DNA of 64,000 nucleotides from Anaerolineae bacterium (GCA_013178185.1 JABLXC010000020.1:25928-89927), one strand, 5' to 3'; shown: positions 27,261 through 37,093, numbered from the stretch's first letter. The notes: generated by a model from the letters alone, not told the origin. Numbers and translations are program-made.

Positions 27261-28753
27261 TGCGATGGCAGCCTTGTTCCGCTTGTGGGAAGCGCGGGTT
27301 TTATGAACCAGGTCTTCAAATAGATGGCTATCAGTGTGGCAAAAAGCAATTGTTTCAGCAATTCAATGATTCCAGTTGTGAGCTCAGTCTCGAATATCAA
27401 ATAGAAGTTAATGAAGAAGATAAAATAGAAAAATAGATGCGGCAATCTTTGAGGAGATTTAAATGTTGCCGATTGCTTTATGAAGTAACTGTGCGCGAAG
27501 CGATAAAACAATCCAAAGAGGTACAAGCCGATGATGACGGCGAAAAGACCGCCATGCTGGTAGAGGTCGGCAGGGGTGGAGATGGCGAAGGAGGTTGGCC
27601 CTGCTACATCGAAATAATTTTGAGCGAATTTTGACCCCAGCTGAATTGGTTTTGAGGGCCAAATAAAGCGAGGGACGAAGGCGTAGGCGGGGATGAGGAG
27701 ATAATCGGCGATACCGAGGTAGTTGGCGGGGAAGGAATAGATGATGACAGCGAAGGAATCGAGCAGGTGAGAGCGGATCATGACGAAGTTGAGAGCAAGG
27801 TTGAGGTAATCGCTGGGGCTGAGGGTGGAGAGGTAGTCTAGTGTTTGGGTGGAGCGGGTGATGAAATCGGAAGGGGGAAGATTGCGAAAGACGCCGATGA
27901 CAGGGAAGATGATCAGGAGGATGAACAGAATGGCGAGGATGAGGTGGCGGGGGCGGAGGGGGCGGTTAAGGTAATGCTGGCACATCAGGAGGATAAGGAT
28001 GGGGAGGATGAGTTCGAACTTACCGTTTCCCCAGACGAGGGCGTAGAGGATTTGGAGTGGGAGGGCGAGAAGGAGGGCAAGGCGGAACCAGCGCTGGAGT
28101 GGGGAGTAGACGAAGGCGTAGATGGCGATGAGGATAAGGGCATAGGTAGTGAGTTTAGAGAGTGCGATGGGGTAGTAAGAGAAGGAAGGGGGCAGGATTT
28201 GGAGGGAGTTGAGCCAGCGGCCGAGGAAGCCGAGGACATAGAGGAGGAGGATTTTGAAGAGGTTAGGGACAGCAGGCCATTTGAAGGGGAGAGGAGGGAG
28301 GGCGTTGGCGATCTTAGGGGCAAGGGGGAGGTAGTAACCGAGGAGGAGGGAGGTAAAGCCGAGGCTGGTATAGAGGAGGGCTTTGGAGAAAGTTTCCCAA
28401 TATCGGAGGGAGCCCATGATAGCGGAAGGGTTGGCGAGGATGTAGAAGGAGCGGAAGGCGAAGTGGAGGGCGTAGGAGGCGGCGGCCAGGTAGATGAACG
28501 AGAACCAATCGAAGTGATCGAAGCGACGGCCGATGAAGAAGGGGAGAGCGGTGAGGAGGAGGAGGGAGAGGGAGAGGGTGACAATGGAGGTGGAGGCGCT
28601 GACGGCGAGCCAACTGCTACGGAGGATGTGTTGGTTATTGAGGAGGAAGAGGATCAGCAGCAGCACCAGCGTGGCAAAAAACGCCAGCATGGGCAGGAGG
28701 ATGCTATAAGGCTTCCGTATGTTCGCCTGGGTGAATTTGTTCTTCAAGTTCAC
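27257..28753 (-). CDS. Polytopic membrane protein, probable O-antigen/EPS polymerase (Wzy-like)
   Basis: A 498-residue protein made largely of hydrophobic helices (at least ten) with one larger outer loop near residues 330-390 containing RSHLLDSF and FVPRFIWPSKP, the layout of Wzy polymerases and oligosaccharide repeat-unit polymerases. Its place between a glycosyltransferase and a methyltransferase in a cluster that also has a flippase and co-polymerase supports this. From about 27640 to 28640 the coding strand is extraordinarily pyrimidine-rich, with CTC, ATC, TTC, TCC and GTC codons dominating, unlike every neighbour. Family assignment is from topology and context. Confidence 0.75.
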   Translation of the reverse strand: MNLKNKFTQANIRKPYSILLPMLAFFATLVLLLILFLLNNQHILRSSWLAVSASTSIVTLSLSLLLLTALPFFIGRRFDHFDWFSFIYLAAASYALHFAFRSFYILANPSAIMGSLRYWETFSKALLYTSLGFTSLLLGYYLPLAPKIANALPPLPFKWPAVPNLFKILLLYVLGFLGRWLNSLQILPPSFSYYPIALSKLTTYALILIAIYAFVYSPLQRWFRLALLLALPLQILYALVWGNGKFELILPILILLMCQHYLNRPLRPRHLILAILFILLIIFPVIGVFRNLPPSDFITRSTQTLDYLSTLSPSDYLNLALNFVMIRSHLLDSFAVIIYSFPANYLGIADYLLIPAYAFVPRFIWPSKPIQLGSKFAQNYFDVAGPTSFAISTPADLYQHGGLFAVIIGLYLFGLFYRFAHSYFIKQSATFKSPQRLPHLFFYFIFFINFYLIFETELTTGIIELLKQLLFATLIAIYLKTWFIKPALPTSGTRLPSQ

Positions 28754-28818
28754 AAGTTTATTTTAGCGTTGATCCAATTATGTGTATTGGCATTCAATTC
28801 GTCTGATAGTTGATACCT

Positions 28819-29562
28819 TTATGTCAAATTTGTTGGCTTGTCGGCCTTGATCAAAAAAACCCTAGAAAAAAGGTTTTTTTCTGATATCCCCATTTCTGCA
28901 TAATTCCAGATGATTAATCCTATCCTGATAATTTGCCAAATTAAAAATCTGATACTTGATTTTATACTATGCCCAATGGGTACAGGCCCGCATTCTCGTC
29001 CTTCGATATAGTGGAATCCGACGAGACTTAATAAACTTGAAAGAGATCTAAATGTAAAACTTGCTTCATGGGTAAAATCAATGTAACGCATGGATGATCC
29101 CCATAAAGAGTCACTGTTTGTTGTCTGCAAGATTAAACGCCCTCCTGATATTAATGAATTAAAACAGTCCTCTAGAAATGGCAATACCTCTGGTTTGTAT
29201 AAATGTTCGATCAAATCCATGCAAATAATCAAATCGTAGGAATTAGGGTGTGTTTTTAACCATTCCATCGCATCTGATTGCACCACATTCTCGTGGAAGT
29301 GTCTGGCGAAATTTACCTGCTCAGGGCTGACATCAATGCCTGTAATATTGGAATATCCCAGGTCTTTAATCAGCCCAAGCATTCGACCATTTCCACATGC
29401 CAGTTCTATCACAGAAGCATTTTTATCAACAGGTAGCCAATCGCGGAAGTAATATCTGTAACCCTTTTTCCAACGCTTCACCTTATCGCTGGTTAATATA
29501 TCTTCTGCGTTTTGAAAATCAGTCCCATAATTTCGATATATTCGATTTCGGTAATTATCCAT
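28819..29562 (-). CDS. Class I SAM-dependent methyltransferase
   Basis: A 247-residue methyltransferase of the Methyltransf_11/23 type. It shows motif I VIELACGNGRML, GIDVSPEQV as motif II, and DLIICMDLIEHLYKPE followed by GGRLILQTTN. The C terminus has a hydrophobic stretch near 205-225 that might touch the membrane. It probably methylates a sugar of the polysaccharide. The 182 bases before it contain no convincing gene, and the cluster may restart transcription here. Confidence 0.85.
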   Translation of the reverse strand: MDNYRNRIYRNYGTDFQNAEDILTSDKVKRWKKGYRYYFRDWLPVDKNASVIELACGNGRMLGLIKDLGYSNITGIDVSPEQVNFARHFHENVVQSDAMEWLKTHPNSYDLIICMDLIEHLYKPEVLPFLEDCFNSLISGGRLILQTTNSDSLWGSSMRYIDFTHEASFTFRSLSSLLSLVGFHYIEGRECGPVPIGHSIKSSIRFLIWQIIRIGLIIWNYAEMGISEKNLFSRVFLIKADKPTNLT

Positions 29563-29744
29563 GATCTGACTCCAAAAACTATTTTTGGGGGGTGTGATTG
29601 GGACTCAATATCGGGTTTCCCATCCTTCAGCGATATTTTTTGAACTAAACGAACGCTGCCTGATATTGATGCTATTTGTAAAGACGACGCAGCGCCTAAT
29701 GCAGAAATCTGTTGTGTTATTGTCTTGAACCTGCAGGTTTGCAC

Positions 29745-30899
29745 TTAGATTTCATCGCTCACCTTGCAATACGCATCTTGATACGCGGCTGCAATTCGTT
29801 TTCCATAATCATCCCAGCCACCTAAACGCTTGACCTTTTCCAGCGCGGCGTTCGCCATTTGCAAGCGGATATCCGGATTCTCATAGAGATATTGAATTTT
29901 TTCCCGGAGGGCGGCAGGATCGCGGGGCGGAACAATAAATCCCTCGACCCCATCCGCAATCAATTCTTCTGCGCCGGTATTTTTCGTCGCAACGATAGGC
30001 AAGCCACAAGCCATTGCCTGGGCAATGACTGTTGCCAGGCCATCTTCAATTGAGGCAATGATAAAGACCGAAGCTCTGGAATACCATTGATATAACTCTG
30101 TTCTTGGTTTGGGGCCAAAATAGATGCAATTCCCCTTATTGTTTAGGAAAAAATCCTTTAAATCTGCGCCGAGTTTGCCGACCATCATGAATTCGAAATT
30201 GGGGAGGTTGAAGTTAGCGAAAGCTTCCAATAAATAGGGAATTCCTTTTCTTAAAGAGATCTGACCTACATAGATAGCCCGAAATATCTTATCGGTTTTT
30301 GCCAGGGGGCGGAATGTGTCCATGTCGACACCGTAGGGGATAACAGCCAGTTTGTTTGGAGGGACTCCTTTTGCCAAAAAAGTTTCATATACAAATTTTG
30401 ATGGTACCGTGATGAGATCGCAGGTTTCGTATTCTGCGATTTCTGTATCTACTATCCTGGGATCGATTCTTTTATAGGGAATTCCCCAAAGTTTATATTC
30501 TTCTTGCAAGATTTCGTCCTGAAAGAGGATGTGGGTAGAGCCCCGGTCACAAATTGTAGCGGCATTGTACTTGTTTTTTACCAGTGTGAAAGCCGAGAGT
30601 CCAAATCCCGATAGACTGTGAAAGACATCGCATGAAGTTACATTAGCAGCCAGCCAGCGCGAAAACAGGTCATGAGTCGGTTTTTCCAGAGTGGATTCTA
30701 GACGGCTCAGGCCAAGTTTGCGCGTCAGGTAAGTTGGCCCAAGCAATACCGGGGCACGTTTTACTTTGTCGCTTCTTATCCCTGGTGTTCTGCTCGTCGG
30801 TAGGGCGGTGTAATAGGTTTTTAAAAGCCCTAAGCGCTGCATTTGCATCGCCAGGTTATAAACATGAAAGGTAGTAATTCCCGATATGTTGACTTGCAC
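29745..30899 (-). CDS. GT4 glycosyltransferase
   Basis: GT-B glycosyltransferase. GTG 30899 is preferred (385 residues): it gives the family-like start VQVNISGITTFHVYNLAMQM and avoids a 61-base overlap with the flippase that the longer ATG start at 30965 would need. Donor-side motifs are AIYVGQISLRKGIPYLLEAF, SVFIIASIEDGLATVIAQAMA and a TKNTGAEELI segment. It follows the flippase in the same operon. Donor and acceptor are unknown, and the start is the least certain part. Confidence 0.85.
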   Translation of the reverse strand: MQVNISGITTFHVYNLAMQMQRLGLLKTYYTALPTSRTPGIRSDKVKRAPVLLGPTYLTRKLGLSRLESTLEKPTHDLFSRWLAANVTSCDVFHSLSGFGLSAFTLVKNKYNAATICDRGSTHILFQDEILQEEYKLWGIPYKRIDPRIVDTEIAEYETCDLITVPSKFVYETFLAKGVPPNKLAVIPYGVDMDTFRPLAKTDKIFRAIYVGQISLRKGIPYLLEAFANFNLPNFEFMMVGKLGADLKDFFLNNKGNCIYFGPKPRTELYQWYSRASVFIIASIEDGLATVIAQAMACGLPIVATKNTGAEELIADGVEGFIVPPRDPAALREKIQYLYENPDIRLQMANAALEKVKRLGGWDDYGKRIAAAYQDAYCKVSDEI

Positions 30900-30904
30900 G
30901 TCTT

Positions 30905-32191
30905 CTAAACCATCCTGCGGGTATTTTTGTATTGACACCAGATAAAATACACCAAGGTAACGCATACAAAAAAATAAACTACCAGAGATGCGATTGCGGC
31001 GCCGATGATTCCGTAGAGCGGGATGAATATCATGAGAAAAATCGTTGTCGCAACTAGACCGATCAGGTCTGCCGTGAGAACTTTACCTGTCAGCCCCATA
31101 CCTTTAAGGGCGTCACCAAGCAATGTATTCAAGCTTAAGATCGCATTTGCAATGACGAGGATGATGGCAGGAACAACCGCCTGTCGAAATTGTTCGCCAA
31201 ATAACAAGGGCACCATGATGGGGGTGACGATCGAGATAGCGACCGTTGTTGTCAGCACCAATACGCTGTATTGAGGTATCACAGCTCTTAGCAAACTCAC
31301 TTTCTTTTTTGGATCGGCGAGGGCGCCTAAAGAGGGGAACAGAACTGGTCCAATTGCATTTAAGATAGGTGAAGCGGCTGCAGACCAGGAAACCGCCACA
31401 ACGTATTGTCCCAGATGGACTGGGGCTAAAACAGCAGCCATCAGGATCTGATCCATCCTCAGGTTTAATGTTTGCGGGATCAAACTGAGAGCAGCAGGCA
31501 AGCCGTAGGCCAACATGGGTTTGAAGTTTTGTATATTGACCTTGCCAGGTTGAGCGAGCCGTTTTTTGACCAGGATCCATGTTGGGAGCAGAATGAGCCA
31601 CGACCCGATGATAAAAATCTGGCTTACTTTGGTTGGGTTTGCCAACATTGGGAAGATCAGGGCAGATACCAATGTTATCAGCCAGATCACGTTGGGGAGA
31701 ATTCTGATCAGATTCCATGATTTCCAACTGCCGACTGCTCTCAAAAGCTGGTGTGGGAGGCCATTTGACATGTAAGCGATCATTGCTCCCGCCAGGTAGA
31801 TCCTGGCCGCTAGTAGGATCTGGGGATCCTGAGCTTTTAAAAGGGATGGCAACAGAAACCACCCTAAGCCAAAAATGGGGCAAAGGAAAATTGCGACGAC
31901 CGCTAGCGCAGAAGCGAGGAATTCGCCAGCCTTATGGGGTTTTTGGCTGGTAAAGAATACAACGGCTTCGGGCATTCCAAGCATTGCAATAGCGGCTATG
32001 AAAGAGGGAAAGGTTTGAATTGCAGCTAGTTCACCGCGTCCGGCTGGCCCAAGAATCCTGGCAGATAATATTCCTGTCACAAAGCCGATGGCTGCAATAA
32101 CGATGTTTGTGCCCATGACCAGGGAAACTTGACCCGTAAAAGATGTAAGGTCTATAATTTTTGATAAAAGTATTTCAACGTTATTTTTCAT
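30905..32191 (-). CDS. Oligosaccharide flippase (Wzx/MATE-like)
   Basis: A 428-residue integral membrane protein with about twelve helices, matching the polysaccharide biosynthesis/MOP flippase family. It shows the early GILSARILGPAGRGELAAIQ segment, common to this family, and the central PAALSLIPQTLNLRMDQILM region. It should flip undecaprenyl-linked repeat units across the membrane to the polymerase. It lies between a CgeB-like glycosyltransferase and a GT4 enzyme on the same strand. Confidence 0.9.
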   Translation of the reverse strand: MKNNVEILLSKIIDLTSFTGQVSLVMGTNIVIAAIGFVTGILSARILGPAGRGELAAIQTFPSFIAAIAMLGMPEAVVFFTSQKPHKAGEFLASALAVVAIFLCPIFGLGWFLLPSLLKAQDPQILLAARIYLAGAMIAYMSNGLPHQLLRAVGSWKSWNLIRILPNVIWLITLVSALIFPMLANPTKVSQIFIIGSWLILLPTWILVKKRLAQPGKVNIQNFKPMLAYGLPAALSLIPQTLNLRMDQILMAAVLAPVHLGQYVVAVSWSAAASPILNAIGPVLFPSLGALADPKKKVSLLRAVIPQYSVLVLTTTVAISIVTPIMVPLLFGEQFRQAVVPAIILVIANAILSLNTLLGDALKGMGLTGKVLTADLIGLVATTIFLMIFIPLYGIIGAAIASLVVYFFVCVTLVYFIWCQYKNTRRMV

Positions 32192-32204
32192 TCGCCGGGA
32201 CTGT

Positions 32205-33221
32205 TTATTTTACGAGGTTAAGAATTTCTCGAAGCCGATCCGTGTAGGTACAGGCGCTGGTTCGAACCCTTTTTAATCCAGCCTGTCTTATCCTCTCTCT
32301 TGACCTGTCATTCATTAAGTAGAAGTTTATTTTATCGAACAGTTCTTCATCGGACGAAAAAAACACCGCTTCTTTGTCTTCTTCAAAAAGCATGAGGTGT
32401 TCTTTAGTTCGTTCTGCCAGTAGAAAGCCCCCGCAGGCCGGGATTTCAAAGGTGCGCATACTATGTCCATCCCGGTTAGTATGACGAACAAGCCCTAAAG
32501 AAATTTTTGCTGCCGAGGTGGCTAGGCGGTAATCGCGTCCCAGCGCCATTCCCCGATAAACATGCCGAAATTGAGAGTAGCGGTCCCAAAAGCCGCCGTA
32601 GAGAAAAAGCTTTACCTGGTTTCTTGAAAGCATCTTTGAAATCAGGTTGATTCGGTTTCTGTCGGCTGCTCCGATGAAGCAAACCTCGCATGAAAACTTG
32701 AATATTTCATAAGCTGAGGATGGGATTTCTGGGAAATGGAGGGAAGGTTCGTAGCCGAAGGGGATAAAAACGACGTTTTTTCCCCCGGCAAGGGTGATAT
32801 CTGAGATTGTGCGCTGCTTTGTCGTAATGTAGAAATCATATAAAGGAATTGATTGAACGATATCGGATGTAGAAACATCCAAATTGAATGGGTCATCTGT
32901 AGCATAGTTGACCAGGATAGGCGTATAGAAAGCCCTGATTTGTTGGATGGTATCTGGCGAGAGCCAGGCGCCTTTGATAACGAGAATAATTTCTGGTTTC
33001 GACGCACAGGCAGAAAAAACGTCGTGATTGAAGCGTTTGTAATTTGTGTATTGTTTTCCTAATAACCGAAAGAGGATTTTTTCTTTGAAGGAATTCAGGC
33101 GAGTGTAAAGCTGTTCATTAATAAGTGTGCATTCATACCCTAGCTCGGCAAGTGCGCGCTTAAAAAAAGCCCCGACGTGGTAGAATTCACCAGCACCAAT
33201 TAAAAGAACGCGCATGCTCAT
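32205..33221 (-). CDS. CgeB-like glycosyltransferase
   Basis: A GT-B protein of the CgeB/spore-coat type (339 residues from the chosen start). It shows LLIGAGEFYHVGAF at the N terminus, VCFIGAADRNRINLI at the start of the second domain and HSMRTFEIPACGGFLLAER, the CgeB signature, near the C terminus. ATG 33221 is chosen because it overlaps the upstream stop as TGATG, a coupling arrangement; the upstream in-frame extension is inside the previous gene. It is in the exopolysaccharide operon, with unknown specificity. Confidence 0.83.
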   Translation of the reverse strand: MSMRVLLIGAGEFYHVGAFFKRALAELGYECTLINEQLYTRLNSFKEKILFRLLGKQYTNYKRFNHDVFSACASKPEIILVIKGAWLSPDTIQQIRAFYTPILVNYATDDPFNLDVSTSDIVQSIPLYDFYITTKQRTISDITLAGGKNVVFIPFGYEPSLHFPEIPSSAYEIFKFSCEVCFIGAADRNRINLISKMLSRNQVKLFLYGGFWDRYSQFRHVYRGMALGRDYRLATSAAKISLGLVRHTNRDGHSMRTFEIPACGGFLLAERTKEHLMLFEEDKEAVFFSSDEELFDKINFYLMNDRSRERIRQAGLKRVRTSACTYTDRLREILNLVK

Positions 33222-34360
33222 CAACCTGCCGTGTACGCGAGAGCGTTCATGATTCCTTTGATGCAATTATCATAGTTATACCCCAGCACTTTTTTAAGCG
33301 AGTTCTCACCCATCTTTTTTCTCAAATCATCCTCTGTGAGCAAGGTGATTAAATATTGTGTGAGGGCATTGATGTTGCCTGCAGGGTATCGGTACCCTGT
33401 ATGACCGTCTTCTACGAGATCGTATCCGGCACCGACCCGATCCGTCGTGATCACAGGCATCGAAAAGAGCATGGCTTCGTTAATGACAAGCCCCCAGGTA
33501 TCAAAGACAGAGGGTAAGACAAAGATATCTCCAACCGAGTAGAATCTTGAAATCTCAGTCTGGTTCTTAAACCCAACTACCCTAGCATATTCTAAGCGCT
33601 TATCTTTGATATATTGTTCGATTTCTCCCCTTAACACACCTTCACCAATAAGTATCAGATTGGCGCGATATCCTTCCTGATGGATGGCCGTATAGGCTGA
33701 TAAAAGATCGAAAGGTCTTTTTCTCGGGATCAATTTTCCTGAAAAAATGATCGTTGGTTGGCAGCTGGGCAGGGAGAGATCGCTCAGCGTTTCGTTTCTT
33801 TTCTTTTTCCAGAAATCACTCTGTTGCAGGAAAAAGTCATTATCAACACAGTAAGGCGTCTGAAAAATCCGATCGTCGGAGATACCAAAGGATTTATAAA
33901 ACCAATAATTTTGCCTGCCGATGCAAAGAAAAGCTGCTGTTTTGGAAAAGAGTCTTTTTAAGATCATGGTCTTGATCCATTCGATCGCTACATTCCGCTT
34001 GTGCAGTATTTCGGACTCGGTGTGTAGCAGGATGGGAATCTTAAATACAATCCCTCCGTAATATCCCGCCAGAGAGAACAGGGTTGCGTAGCTATGGATC
34101 AATAGGGCGTTAAACTTTCGCTGCTTAAGGATCGAAATGATTTGGAGGGGATCGTTTAAAAACTGATAGGTGTATCCCTCCAACAACGGCCGGTCCCAAT
34201 GAATTGGAATACTAAACTCCTTATCTAAACCACCCTGGATACTGGAGGCTGAACGATAAAAAACGGTAAGTTCGACGCCCTCTCTCGACGCCAAAGCCTT
34301 GAATAGGGGCGCCTGGTATTGAACTGGATGAGAGGTAAGGACAGCAATTTTATAACCCAA
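33221..34360 (-). CDS. GT4 glycosyltransferase
   Basis: A 379-residue GT-B enzyme. The N terminus KIAVLTSHPVQYQAPLFKAL is typical of one large GT4 group; the second domain has IFSGKLIPRKRPFDLLSAY and the donor-binding FVLPSVFDTWGLVINEAMLF. Its start is TTG with a distant AGGA. The stop is joined to the next start as TGATG. It lies immediately after the LCP gene. Donor sugar and linkage cannot be told. Confidence 0.9.
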   Translation of the reverse strand: MGYKIAVLTSHPVQYQAPLFKALASREGVELTVFYRSASSIQGGLDKEFSIPIHWDRPLLEGYTYQFLNDPLQIISILKQRKFNALLIHSYATLFSLAGYYGGIVFKIPILLHTESEILHKRNVAIEWIKTMILKRLFSKTAAFLCIGRQNYWFYKSFGISDDRIFQTPYCVDNDFFLQQSDFWKKKRNETLSDLSLPSCQPTIIFSGKLIPRKRPFDLLSAYTAIHQEGYRANLILIGEGVLRGEIEQYIKDKRLEYARVVGFKNQTEISRFYSVGDIFVLPSVFDTWGLVINEAMLFSMPVITTDRVGAGYDLVEDGHTGYRYPAGNINALTQYLITLLTEDDLRKKMGENSLKKVLGYNYDNCIKGIMNALAYTAG

Positions 34361-34378
34361 ATTATGATGGATCCTGAA

Positions 34379-35437
34379 TTAATTTTGCGGCCTACCCAGC
34401 GTCTCGCGGAAGAGCTGCCTGATTTTTTCGGAATTGGGATAGAGGATATTGCTTTGGCCTGCACTAACCATATCTGGCCCTATGGCATAAAACAAGATGC
34501 GGTCTGAGGGCAAGGTTTTCAGCATGCAAGTTAATTCGACAATCTGTTCCGGGCTGAGTGAGGTGGTTACTGAGTTGCTAAATTGGCTGATAAGGCTGGG
34601 TATCCGCAGAACGTTGGCCGGTTCGAGTAATTTTTTCCGAATGGCTTCGATCACCTCATTTTGCCTTTGTTGGCGGTTCCATTCATTGTCAAAGCCGCGC
34701 ACGTATTCTACCGTCAATGCGCCGTTAAAATGAGATAACCCGGCCGAAAAATAGTGTGTGAATCCGACCGTCCTGGCGTCAAATGAGTTTTTTACGTTGA
34801 CATCAATACCGCCGATTGTATCAATCATGGTGGTATAAGTGCTAAAATCCATGGTGACATAGTGATCTGGGATCAGGCCGAAATTTTCATAGATGATTTG
34901 GGCAAGAGAGGTGGTGGCAACTGACATTACTTGCGTGCGGTTGCCGGAAGCTGTTTGTTCAAAGAGCTGGTAGGTTTCACCCAGGCGGTATCCCTGGTAG
35001 CCTCTCGAAACAAGCAGGGGGCCGCCTACCCAAACATCCCGGGGTATCGAGACTATTGAGATGATGTTTTGATCGTAATCCACTTTGGCGTAACGGATAA
35101 AATCGGCGCCATAGGGTGGCAAACCGATGCTGTCATCTCCTCCCGTTACCAGAATAATCATCGAGCCGCTGCCGCAAGCACTGCTGGTCGCGATAGGCGT
35201 TTGTGTGAGGGGTTGATTCGACGCAGAAGGGAGTTCTGTGGCTGTCGCCTGAAAAGTGGACGTGCTCTTTACTGACGTTTTTGTGGGGATGATGGGCAGA
35301 GTTGCTGAGGGTTTTGCATTGATCACAAGCTGCGGGGCTAAAGGGCTTTTATAAAGTTGGATTCCCAGGATCACACAGGCGGTAAGCAACCCTAATAAGA
35401 TCAGACCCCCAATTAATGCGTACATATAGTTTTTCAT
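34379..35437 (-). CDS. LytR-CpsA-Psr (LCP) family protein
   Basis: Membrane-anchored phosphotransferase-type protein that attaches finished glycopolymers to the cell wall or a surface carrier. The 352-residue protein has one N-terminal helix (about 7-28), a Thr/Ser/Pro-rich linker, and an LCP domain with the ISIVSIPRDVWV strand and the arginine cluster VRGFDNEWNRQQRQNEVI. It is the first gene of the leftward polysaccharide cluster, so it may be the terminal ligase of the polymer. GGAGG precedes the ATG and a promoter lies about 60 bases upstream. Confidence 0.9.
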   Translation of the reverse strand: MKNYMYALIGGLILLGLLTACVILGIQLYKSPLAPQLVINAKPSATLPIIPTKTSVKSTSTFQATATELPSASNQPLTQTPIATSSACGSGSMIILVTGGDDSIGLPPYGADFIRYAKVDYDQNIISIVSIPRDVWVGGPLLVSRGYQGYRLGETYQLFEQTASGNRTQVMSVATTSLAQIIYENFGLIPDHYVTMDFSTYTTMIDTIGGIDVNVKNSFDARTVGFTHYFSAGLSHFNGALTVEYVRGFDNEWNRQQRQNEVIEAIRKKLLEPANVLRIPSLISQFSNSVTTSLSPEQIVELTCMLKTLPSDRILFYAIGPDMVSAGQSNILYPNSEKIRQLFRETLGRPQN

Positions 35438-35488
35438 CTTGCCCTCCTTCCCTGCAACGCTTCAAGCTGCCTTCCTTTCAACCTATTT

Positions 35489-35516
35489 ATCATACATCAT
35501 TTTGAGAGAAATACAA
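35489..35516 (-). promoter_or_regulatory. Candidate promoter of the exopolysaccharide cluster
   Basis: Minus-strand TTGTAT (35511-35516) and TATGAT (35489-35494) with a 16-base spacer, about 55 bases before the LCP start codon. No other good match lies in this gap. Confidence 0.5.
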
Positions 35517-35626
35517 TTTGCCCTTGAGCGCGGTTACAGTCACAAATTTCCATAGAAAGGGTTGCAAAAAGAGAGAGTTCCAATCACTATTGAAGTTGGC
35601 AAACCCAACAGAGAAAGGAACCCTCC

Positions 35627-35947
35627 ATGACAGACGGATCTGTCCAAATCAGTATAACTATAAAAGTAGCCGAATGCGAGAGGAAATTTGAGGAAGAAAT
35701 CAAACCAGAGGTCATCGAAGAAACTCTTCAAAGAATGGCCATGAGCAACAGAGATAGATAAACAGATTGCCAAACAAGTACCCAAGATCTGGCAGAGTGT
35801 AGGGACGAAGAGCGGTGGCTGGTCAGCAGTCTGGGAGCAATGAGATACAAAAGGCGGATTTACATAGATGATAAGCGAAGGCGCAGAAAGCCGGTGGATG
35901 AGCTATTGGGAATTGAGAAATATGATGTTACTGAATGGAAGAGGTAG
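35627..35947 (+). pseudogene. Decayed N-terminal fragment of an ISLre2-type (UPF0236) transposase
   Basis: Reading rightward gives KVAECERKFEEEIKPEV and then EETLQRMAMSNRDR before an in-frame TAA (35759-35761). The same frame resumes as LVSSLGAMRYKRRIYIDD, then KPVDELLGIEKYDV, ending in TAG at 35947. In another frame the gap reads QIAKQVPKIWQSVG, so two compensating frameshifts are likely. The KRRIYID and LDELLGIEKY-like blocks match the N-terminal part of ISLre2 transposases as I know them. Only about 105 of the 400 or more expected residues remain. Confidence 0.65.
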
Positions 35948-36007
35948 CGCGATATGATGGGGATGCGATAAAATTATCGAAGGTAACTTTTAAATAGGGA
36001 GATGGTT

Positions 36008-37093
36008 ATGGAGAATATTCTGGTGACCGGGGGGGCCGGTTTTATTGGGTCGAACTTTATCCGCTTCTTGCTTAGCGAGAAGAAAGGGGTAAGGCTTTGC
36101 AATCTGGATATTCTCACCTATGCTGGAAATTTGGAAAATCTGAAAGAAGTTCAAGAAGACGAAAGATATCGTTTTTTTTATGGCGATATCAATGATCAAG
36201 CTCTTGTTAGACAAATATTAAATGAATTTAAAATTGACACGATTGTTCATTTCGCGGCAGAAACCCATGTGGACCGTTCGATTCTGGGACCCGCTGATTT
36301 TATTCAGACCAACGTTTTCGGGACATATCATCTACTGGAGGAGGCGCGGCGTTTTTGGATCGATGAGGGCTTTAACAGAGAAAAGAAAGTGCGATTTCAC
36401 CATATTTCGACAGATGAGGTGTTTGGATCGCTGCCCCCTGACGATGAGCCGTTTAACGAAACAACGCCTTACGCACCACGGTCGCCTTATTCTGCTTCTA
36501 AAGCGGCCAGCGATCATTTAGCGCGATCCTACTTTCATACTTATGGGCTACCGATTACCATCACAAATTGTTCGAACAACTATGGACCTTATCAGTTTCC
36601 AGAAAAATTAATCCCTCTAAGTATTCTCAATGCTGTTCAGGGTGAGCCGCTGCCAGTGTATGGGGATGGAAAACAAATTCGGGATTGGTTGTATGTCGAA
36701 GACCATTGTCGGGCTATCGAACTTGTTCTTGAGAAAGGAACCGTCGGCGAGACTTATCTTGTAGGTGGGAATAACCAGCCAACAAACTTAGAAATTGTGG
36801 AGTCCATATGTAAGATTCTGGATGATCTGATACCTGGCTCCCCATTTAAGCCGCATAGTTCGCTGATCCGGTATGTGGAAGACAGACCCGGACATGACCG
36901 GCGGTATGCGATGGATACTCGAAAAATTCAGAGAGATTTAGGCTGGCAGCCGACAGTTTCTCTCGAGGCGGGATTGTCAAAGACGGTAAAATGGTATTTG
37001 GAGAATTGGGATTGGGTTGCAAGCGTTTGTTCTCGGCCTGAATTTGGCCTTTGGGTTACAAGGAATTATTGGCAACGAGGTGGAAAGCGATGA
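36008..37093 (+). CDS. rfbB: dTDP-glucose 4,6-dehydratase
   Basis: Extended SDR that makes dTDP-4-keto-6-deoxy-D-glucose (361 residues). It shows the NAD motif GGAGFIG near residues 8-14, [11 protein letters not shown], the acid-base pair in [10 protein letters not shown], the [10 protein letters not shown] catalytic YxxxK and [21 protein letters not shown] 36008 is chosen because AGGGAG lies six bases upstream; ATG 36002 would overlap it. It overlaps rfbA by four bases (ATGA). No rfbC or rfbD follows, so the keto sugar probably goes to the RffA-type aminotransferase at 47.7-48.8 kb instead of rhamnose. Confidence 0.96.
   Translation: MENILVTGGAGFIGSNFIRFLLSEKKGVRLCNLDILTYAGNLENLKEVQEDERYRFFYGDINDQALVRQILNEFKIDTIVHFAAETHVDRSILGPADFIQTNVFGTYHLLEEARRFWIDEGFNREKKVRFHHISTDEVFGSLPPDDEPFNETTPYAPRSPYSASKAASDHLARSYFHTYGLPITITNCSNNYGPYQFPEKLIPLSILNAVQGEPLPVYGDGKQIRDWLYVEDHCRAIELVLEKGTVGETYLVGGNNQPTNLEIVESICKILDDLIPGSPFKPHSSLIRYVEDRPGHDRRYAMDTRKIQRDLGWQPTVSLEAGLSKTVKWYLENWDWVASVCSRPEFGLWVTRNYWQRGGKR

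Noticed and set aside
27845..28813. A 322-codon plus-strand open frame rich in Glu and Gly
   Set aside because: It is antisense to the polymerase-like gene, has low-complexity Glu/Gly/Asp composition, and results from the purine bias of that strand. The minus-strand protein has a sensible membrane topology.
29563..29744. A short gene between the methyltransferase and GT4 genes
   Set aside because: The longest frame has no family resemblance or start signal; left as intergenic.
35540..35785. A minus-strand frame of 81 codons
   Set aside because: It runs antisense over the transposase remnant, has no recognisable family and no ribosome-binding site.
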